NCBI GenBank assembly: GCA_035771165.1
Contig: JAWNZC010000114.1
Coordinates: 1-64,000, forward strand
Length of the DNA: 64,000 nt
Direction: 5' to 3'
Source of the DNA: Paragorgia papillata
Taxonomy: Eukaryota > Cnidaria > Anthozoa > Scleralcyonacea > Coralliidae
In this document: positions 58,620 through 64,000 of the stretch, in pieces
Numbering within the stretch: position 1 is the stretch's first letter
How the letters are laid out: each line of letters begins with the position of its first letter
Made by a program: the position numbers and the translations under genes
Notes under the pieces: generated by a model
What the model was told of the DNA's origin: nothing
Database searches by the model: none
The model's input: only the letters and a program-made list of their open reading frames with translations

Positions 58620-61600
58620 CTAAATTAACAAAACAGAAAAGGTATATATATATATAATCGAAATATAAGTAAGGTTAGATATACGTTTCTCTCTGAAATA
58701 ATAATCCTTCAGTAAAGAAGCTTATGACGTCATAGACTCAACAAAATGGTCATTGTTGTTATTGAGACTATGACGTCATAAGGATCTTCGACTCATTCTT
58801 CTCAAGCTCGGCCACTTTAAAGGCGACGCTCCAAAATACAAACTTTACACGTAAAATATCACCTTTTCAATTCTTCATCGATTTTGAAATGAAACTGTGC
58901 ACGATTACTAACTACCATAACATCTTTAGTAGGGATGAGCCGATAATCGGTAGAAGCCGATTATCGGCAACTTCCAGGCTGATCGGTTATGGGCCTAGCA
59001 CATCAACATATATTGGCGGTCCGATAGGCCGATAAATAACTGTCAAATTTAATTAGCCCCCATTTAATGAGCCCCCACGATGAGCTTTAAGCTCTTGGGG
59101 TTAATGTATTAATAAAAATATTGTTTAAATAAAAAAAATAAAATTTAATTAATCTGAATTCCTGTTGGTAAATATCGGTAACCACCGATAAATCGGCCGA
59201 TCAGATCATTAATCGTTATCGGAAGTTATCGGATCAGCAAATTTGATTTTTCATGATCGGCTCTTCCCTAATTTTTAGGATTATGCAAAAAACATTGCCA
59301 ACAATATTTTCACCAATGAACTATTTTAATGTTGGGAGGGGAATTGAAATCGTTCAGATTGTACCTTTCTCTTTACAAGTTTCGCCGTTAAATCCATCAT
59401 TACATAGGCAAAGGAAGCTGTCATCAACCCTTTCACAAACTGTGCCATTTCTGCATGGAGAATTATCGCATGGATTGACTAAAACACAAAGAATGGTATA
59501 TCAATGTTTTACGTTTTATAGGAGTTGCTCCATGTTCAAATCAACGTCGTACCCAGGGCATTTTGCCTGGCATCGGCTGGTCACGTGACACCCAGAATTT
59601 TGGGGTGTTATGGCAAGAAAACTTATGCGGTCTTTCTGTCTTGTTTTTGGGTAATACGTATACATGAATAATAAATGGTACTTAACGCTCTGCCGACTCA
59701 CTTATGTGAACCTTTGTCATAAAAGCAACTGGCTAGCATTATTCATCATACTCCCCACGATTATCCAGGATACATGTAAATGTCATGAACAAACATATAT
59801 CTAATGTTGTTCTTGACTTTAATAATAACATTTTATTTATACCGCGCAAATTCAACGTTAAGGTTTTCAAATGCGCCTTACAATAATTTTTGACATGGCC
59901 GAGTCGAAGGCATATTAAAGGCGCTCAGGCAGCCGCCATACGACACATATCGGCCCACGAATTACAGCTAAGACCTAGGTGTTGGTTTTGCGGAGGGAGG
60001 AAAACCGGAGAACCCGGTGAAAAACCCTCGAAGCACAGGAGAGACCAACTAAACTCTACTCACATGAGTCTCAAGCTCGAGAACAGGGTTATTCCCAAGC
60101 GGTCACCCATCCAAGTACTAAGCCCGTCCAACCGGGCTTAACTATTGGTGAGAGGCAGCGCCCTAACAGCACACGCCAACCGTGCTCCCAAATTAAGCTA
60201 TCGTTTCCATTCTTTGGGTAAAGTTTTCAGAGTGGATCTATTGCAATTCAAATTTTCATAAATAAATTATACTCTATCTGAATTAGTTGAGTTCTTAAAC
60301 CGACCAATCAGATTATAGAATCGACAAGCTGATGCCGCAGGGCCATTTTCGCCGACCTCCCAACGTGGAGGCAAAATGCCCTGGGTACGAGGTTGTGTTC
60401 AAATAGCATAAAAATTATTTTTTCGTGGTGCGAAAAATATTTGTTAAAGGGTATTGGCAATAAAAATTAAGTTTATCTCATTTGAAAGAACTCGTCAAAT
60501 GGTATAAGAAGACCTTTCACAATTTTTTCGTATCTGTTTTGGTTTTGGAAATATTTCGACCAAACTCAGCGTGCTGTCCGCCATCTTGGAATTATTTTCG
60601 ATATGCATGTGACATCATAAGCAGGGTAAATTGAAATTTTTATCTTGCCAACCTTATGACATTATGAGCTAGAAACTCGATTTTGTTGCGCTATTTCCAT
60701 TTTAAATTGACCCACAACATTTAAAAAGCCTTCCATGGAAATTTGGTCACCCACGGAGTAGTTTCATCAGGTTTACCCTGCTTATGACGTCACCAATTTC
60801 CTAGTTAATTAGACCCAATATTACAACAAGATGGCGGACAGCACGCTGTCTTTGGTCGAAATATTTCAAAACACAAGAAAGATACAGAAAAATTACAAAA
60901 GGTCTTCTTATACCATTTGGCGAGTTCTTTCAAATGGGACAAATTTAAATTTTATTGCCAATACCCTTCAATCCAACATTTGTCAATTGTACCTTTGGCT
61001 TCACAAGTTTCGCCTTCAAATCCCGCAGCACATGTACAAGTGAATTTGTTGTCGCCGCTTTCACAAGTGCCACCATTCTTACAAGGAGCATTGTCGCATG
61101 CTAAAATACAAAGAATGTTATATCGTTTTTACATTTTATAAAGTTAAAAAATAAATTCATTCGTGTATGGTTCGGCCAACAATATGCATGCAAATTAAAC
61201 ATTTTGACGTCGAACAAAGTAAAATATCTCAAGAACGAAGCAAGGAAACGAAAAACTGCAAAATATGTTACTCTACCATTTTAAGTGTTCTCTCAAATAA
61301 GACAAACTTAATTTTCGTTTCATAGGCACTTTAGAAAACATACTTGATAATAACTGCAAGAGTTGTATTTTATGTTCAACTTAATCTCTATTGTTATTTT
61401 ATTTATTGATCTATTTATTTATCATATTGTATGTAGGTGTATTTTAAGAAATATTCTTAGTTTTAATAGGTAAATTACTGTAAAGATAGAGAAATTTTGG
61501 TCTGGTGGTATATTTATCTTAAATCCTATTTTAGTTTAAAACTTATATGAATAGTGCCCCCAATTAGCTGTAATAGAGCTAAATACATCGACACTTAAAT

Positions 61601-63986
61601 AAAGTTATTCATTCGTTCATTCATTTACCGTCAAGCAGACATGTTCCATGACCTCCTGTAAGGCTGGTCACATGGGTTTGTGTGCCACACCAGGCTATAC
61701 CAGAATTGAATGTAGTTGTACACCCATAGTATTTTTGAGTGAGGTACCAGAATGGAAAAACACAGCAATCGCCTTTGAAAGTCTTCACATCACAAGCTGT
61801 TTTTTTGCAAAAATAATAATATAGAATATTGAGGCGAGCTATGTACTGTACCAATACTCATGTTTATTATGATTATTATGATTATTGTGATTATCATAAT
61901 TATCATAATTAACATATTTATCATAATTATAAAGATTATCATAATTATCAAGATTATCATAATTATCATGGTTATCATATTTATCAGAATTATCATAATT
62001 ATCATAATGAAAAAAATTATCATGATTATCATAATTAACATATTTATTATAATTATCAAGATTATCATAATTATCATGATTATCATAATTAACATGTTTA
62101 TTATAATTATCAAGATTATCATAATTGTTATAATTATCAAGGTTATTCATAATTATAATTATGAGTAAAAAAATTATCATCATAATTGTCATAATTATCA
62201 AGACTCATAATTATGAGGAAAAAATTATCATAATTATCATAATTGTCATAAATATCATATTTATCACTATTATCATATTTATCATAATTATCATAATTAT
62301 GAGAAAAATTATCATAATTAATATATTTATCATAATTATCAAGATTAACATATTTATTATAATTATCAAGATTATTATAATTTTCATAATAGAAAATGGT
62401 TGCCTCATTACTTTTGAACTTGCAATATCCATATTTTCCGTCCTGATCATAGTTCGCTGTTGTGGCGCACCAAGAAACACTCGCGTCATCTATGGTGCAG
62501 GTTTTATACGTCTTGCTCTTATATGTAAAAGGGAATACACAGCAGCCACCATCAGTCGTAGCAACAGTTGAACAAGCTAATTGAATAAGACAGAAAAGGT
62601 ATTAGAAAATATTCAACTTACTAAAACTTGTCAGAAGTCCTGATAATTTGCCAAGTATCAAATTACGTTTCTAAATTCAGAAGTTCATTACGAAGTTCGA
62701 TTTGATGTTCGGATGTTCGATTCGAAGTGATTTACGGAAAACCTTCGGTCGACCAAACTTTCTTTTGATACGATTTCTTTCGGAAAATACGTTGTTAATC
62801 ATTCCAAACCAAACCAAACCAAACCAAACCAAACCAAACCAAACCAAACCAAACCAAACCAAACCAAACCAAACCAAACCAACCAAACTAAACTAAACTA
62901 AACTAAACTGACTAAACTAAACTAAACTAAACTAAACTAAACTAAACTAAACTAAACTAAACTAAACTAAACTAAACTAAACTAAACTAAACTAAACTAA
63001 ACTAAACTAACCTTATTTATACTGGATAACTCTATCAGTTATATCTAAACTGTTATCCTCAGAAGTCCAGTAAGGGCCCACCCTCATTGGTCCAGTGTTA
63101 CTACAGGAGGAAACCAGAGTACCCGGAGGAAACGTGTGGTGTTTGGTAGAGTCAAACTGGAAGCACTCTTCTCACATGCGGCCAAGGTGAATTTTTTTAA
63201 TCAGATAACTGCACCCTGCAGGAATCGAACCCATCTCGCAGAGGTGAAAAGCACGTGCACTAACCACTGCGCCACCAATTCGCGCCTACAATTCCAAATT
63301 ACCAACTGCATACATACAGTACATACATACATACACCCTCCCAAAGCATTGGGTATGGGCCTGGTTCACTGTAGGTGGCCCAGGATCTCAGCGCATGCAA
63401 AAAGGGAAGAAAAAAACGGTCTTCAGCTACTGTCGTCCAGTCAATCTTGTTCATATTGATCTTCGCAACTGCATAGCCAAGGAATAGCGCAAAGCTGAAC
63501 TTCAAATCGAACATCGAATCGAACTTAAAAACTAAACTAATCTTATTTATACTGGATAGCTCTATCAGTTAATAGCTAACTGTTCTCCCTAGAGGTCCAG
63601 TAAGGGCCATCCCTCATTGGTCCAGTGTTTCTACAGGAGGAAACCGGAGTACCCGGAGGAAACCTGCGATGTTTGGTAGAGTCAAACTGGAAGCACTCTT
63701 CTCACATGCGGCCAAGGTGAAATTTTAATCAGATAACTGCTGAGAGCAGTAATTGAACCCGGGTCGCAGAGGTGAAAGGCACGTGCGCTAACCACTGTGC
63801 CACCAACACCCCTTCGTAATGAACTTCTGAATTTGGAAACGAAATTGGGAGGTTGGCAACGAACTTCCATGTGAATGAAAACGATTCACACTCAGATACA
63901 AACGTACTTGTCTCTTGCGACCACCAGTAACCGTCAGCGACGCCCACGAACGACACGATTATCAGAAGCAGTGTGATTCTTGACAT
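58452..63986 (-). CDS. Gene C: 5' part of a divergent paralogue, signal peptide-FN2-FN2-EGF-EGF-FN2
   Basis: ATG at 63986. Six class 1-1 exons (after the signal exon): 63908-63986, 62412-62576, 61629-61796, 60993-61100, 59365-59478, 58452-58619; all phases agree and the sum leaves phase 1. No stop or further exon is visible before gene B's signal exon at 53488. It may be truncated by rearrangement, may splice into gene B's FN2 exon 53040-53207 (phase permits), or the third FN2 may be the head of another, lost copy. The FN2 and EGF sequences differ clearly from A and B, so this is the oldest duplicate. Confidence 0.7.
58931..59269. repeat. MITE with AGGGATGAGCCGAT termini
   Basis: Ends AGGGATGAGCCGATAATCGG and GATCGGCTCTTCCCT, many GATAATCGG-like internal palindromes. 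In gene C intron. Confidence 0.8.
59365..59478 (-). CDS. Gene C second EGF exon
   Basis: 114 nt, class 1-1. [32 protein letters not shown]. Confidence 0.85.
59821..60189 (-). mobile_element. 5S-rRNA-derived SINE, copy 2
   Basis: Minus strand near 60135-60097: GTTAAGCCCGGTTGGACGGG, TACTTGGATGGGTGACC, TTGGGAATAA. Body and tail as in 32783-33176. Insertion in gene C intron. Confidence 0.85.
60446..60968. repeat. Long-inverted-repeat element, copy 3
   Basis: Ends AAGGGTATTGGCAATAAAA and inverse, arms ~150 bases with CCAAGATGGCGGACAGCACG. The right end lies 24 bases from the splice donor of EGF exon 60993-61100. A single diverged arm of the family follows at 61190-61336. Confidence 0.85.
60993..61100 (-). 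CDS. Gene C first EGF exon
   Basis: 108 nt, class 1-1. [31 protein letters not shown]. Confidence 0.85.
61629..61796 (-). CDS. Gene C second FN2 exon
   Basis: 168 nt. [47 protein letters not shown]; equivalent to 26907-27077 and 50874-51044 ([17 protein letters not shown]). Confidence 0.9.
61856..62392. repeat. (ATAATTATC)n-type satellite
   Basis: AT-rich 9-12 bp repeats of ATCATAATT/ATC over about 540 bp between the two FN2 exons. Ile/Met or Asn/Asp repeat frames are artefacts. Confidence 0.92.
62412..62576 (-). CDS. Gene C first FN2 exon
   Basis: 165 nt. [47 protein letters not shown]. Donor A|GTAATG, phase 1. Confidence 0.9.
62806..63008. repeat. (CCAAA)n to (CTAAA)n pentanucleotide tract
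   Basis: About 15 CCAAA units followed by about 25 CTAAA units. It is the extended 3' tail, (TTTAG)n on the minus strand, of the adjacent SINE. Confidence 0.92.
63009..63287 (-). mobile_element. tRNA-derived SINE, copy 1
   Basis: Minus strand head: GGTGGCGCAGTGGTTAGTGC (A-box), GGTTCGATTCC (B-box), then body with CCTCCGGGTACTCTGG and ATAAATAAGG before the TTTAG tail. Classic tRNA-SINE layout. Confidence 0.88.
63528..63812 (-). mobile_element. tRNA-derived SINE, copy 2
   Basis: Same head (GGTGGCACAGTGGTTAGCGC), B-box GGTTCAATTAC (diverged) and body; short CTAAA tail. Lies about 95 bases from the gene C signal exon. Confidence 0.87.
63908..63986 (-). CDS. Gene C signal-peptide exon
   Basis: ATG at 63986; [19 protein letters not shown] then YWWSQET, donor A|GTACGT in phase 1. 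Hydrophobic core followed by a Trp-Trp pair after the likely cleavage site, as in GWW of genes A and B. Confidence 0.85.
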
Positions 63987-64000
63987 TTTCGCAGCTACCA

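Larger units (their letters stand above)
62666..63845. repeat. Inverted-repeat pair flanking the SINEs in gene C intron 1
   Basis: ACGTTTCTAAATTCAGAAG...TTCATTACGAAG at 62664-62695 and its inverse at 63814-63845. Inside, AAGTTCGATTTGATGTTCGG-like sequence (62694) is also inverted at about 63495-63525. Confidence 0.7.

Noticed and set aside
62211..62489. Ile/Met-rich frames around the first FN2 exon of gene C
   Set aside because: Translation of the ATAATTATC satellite; only 62412-62576 in the FN2 frame is supported.

Overview
The window reads as nuclear DNA of an invertebrate animal, most likely a cnidarian (anthozoan-like; inferred, not proven). It is AT-rich and intron-rich, about half of it is interspersed repeats, and the recognisable genes are secreted proteins built from fibronectin type II (FN2), EGF-like and pentraxin modules on class 1-1 exons (both exon ends split a codon after its first base). 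No prokaryotic gene organisation is present.

The main content is a minus-strand cluster of related multi-exon genes. Gene A (28127 to 9484) starts with a signal-peptide exon, then two FN2 exons, 40 EGF-like exons and a pentraxin/LamG-type domain on two exons. Gene B (53488 to 38924) has an almost identical 5' end (signal peptide, FN2, FN2, the same first two EGFs), then 16 more EGF exons. It ends in six modules of a second cysteine-containing domain, arranged as three alpha-beta pairs. Gene C (63986 to 58452) is a more divergent 5' end (signal peptide, FN2, FN2, EGF, EGF, FN2) with no visible 3' end. Reading frames close across all predicted junctions: gene B sums to 1,429 codons plus stop, and gene A to about 1,855 codons plus stop if four 1-bp insertions in EGF exons are discounted. 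The EGF exons and their 115-135 bp introns were amplified recently as higher-order tandem units (about 705 bp in A, 494 bp in B), and the alpha-beta pairs as about 1.37-1.40 kb units.

At the left edge, the 3' end of an unrelated plus-strand gene (2112-4733) is reconstructed from four phase-compatible exons. It encodes an acidic, serine-rich C-terminus, and a 21-bp minisatellite fills its last intron. A broken DUF3504/ZMYM-QRICH1-like fragment lies at 6576-7307 (minus).

The rest is mobile DNA: three identical, fully foldable type I hammerhead ribozyme motifs in a roughly 190-bp repeat; fold-back elements carrying further hammerhead-like motifs (Penelope-like, inferred); two 5S-rRNA-derived SINEs; tRNA-derived SINEs; two hAT-type elements with perfect 8-bp target duplications; a family of long-inverted-repeat elements; many palindromic MITEs; a LINE 3' end; and several microsatellites.
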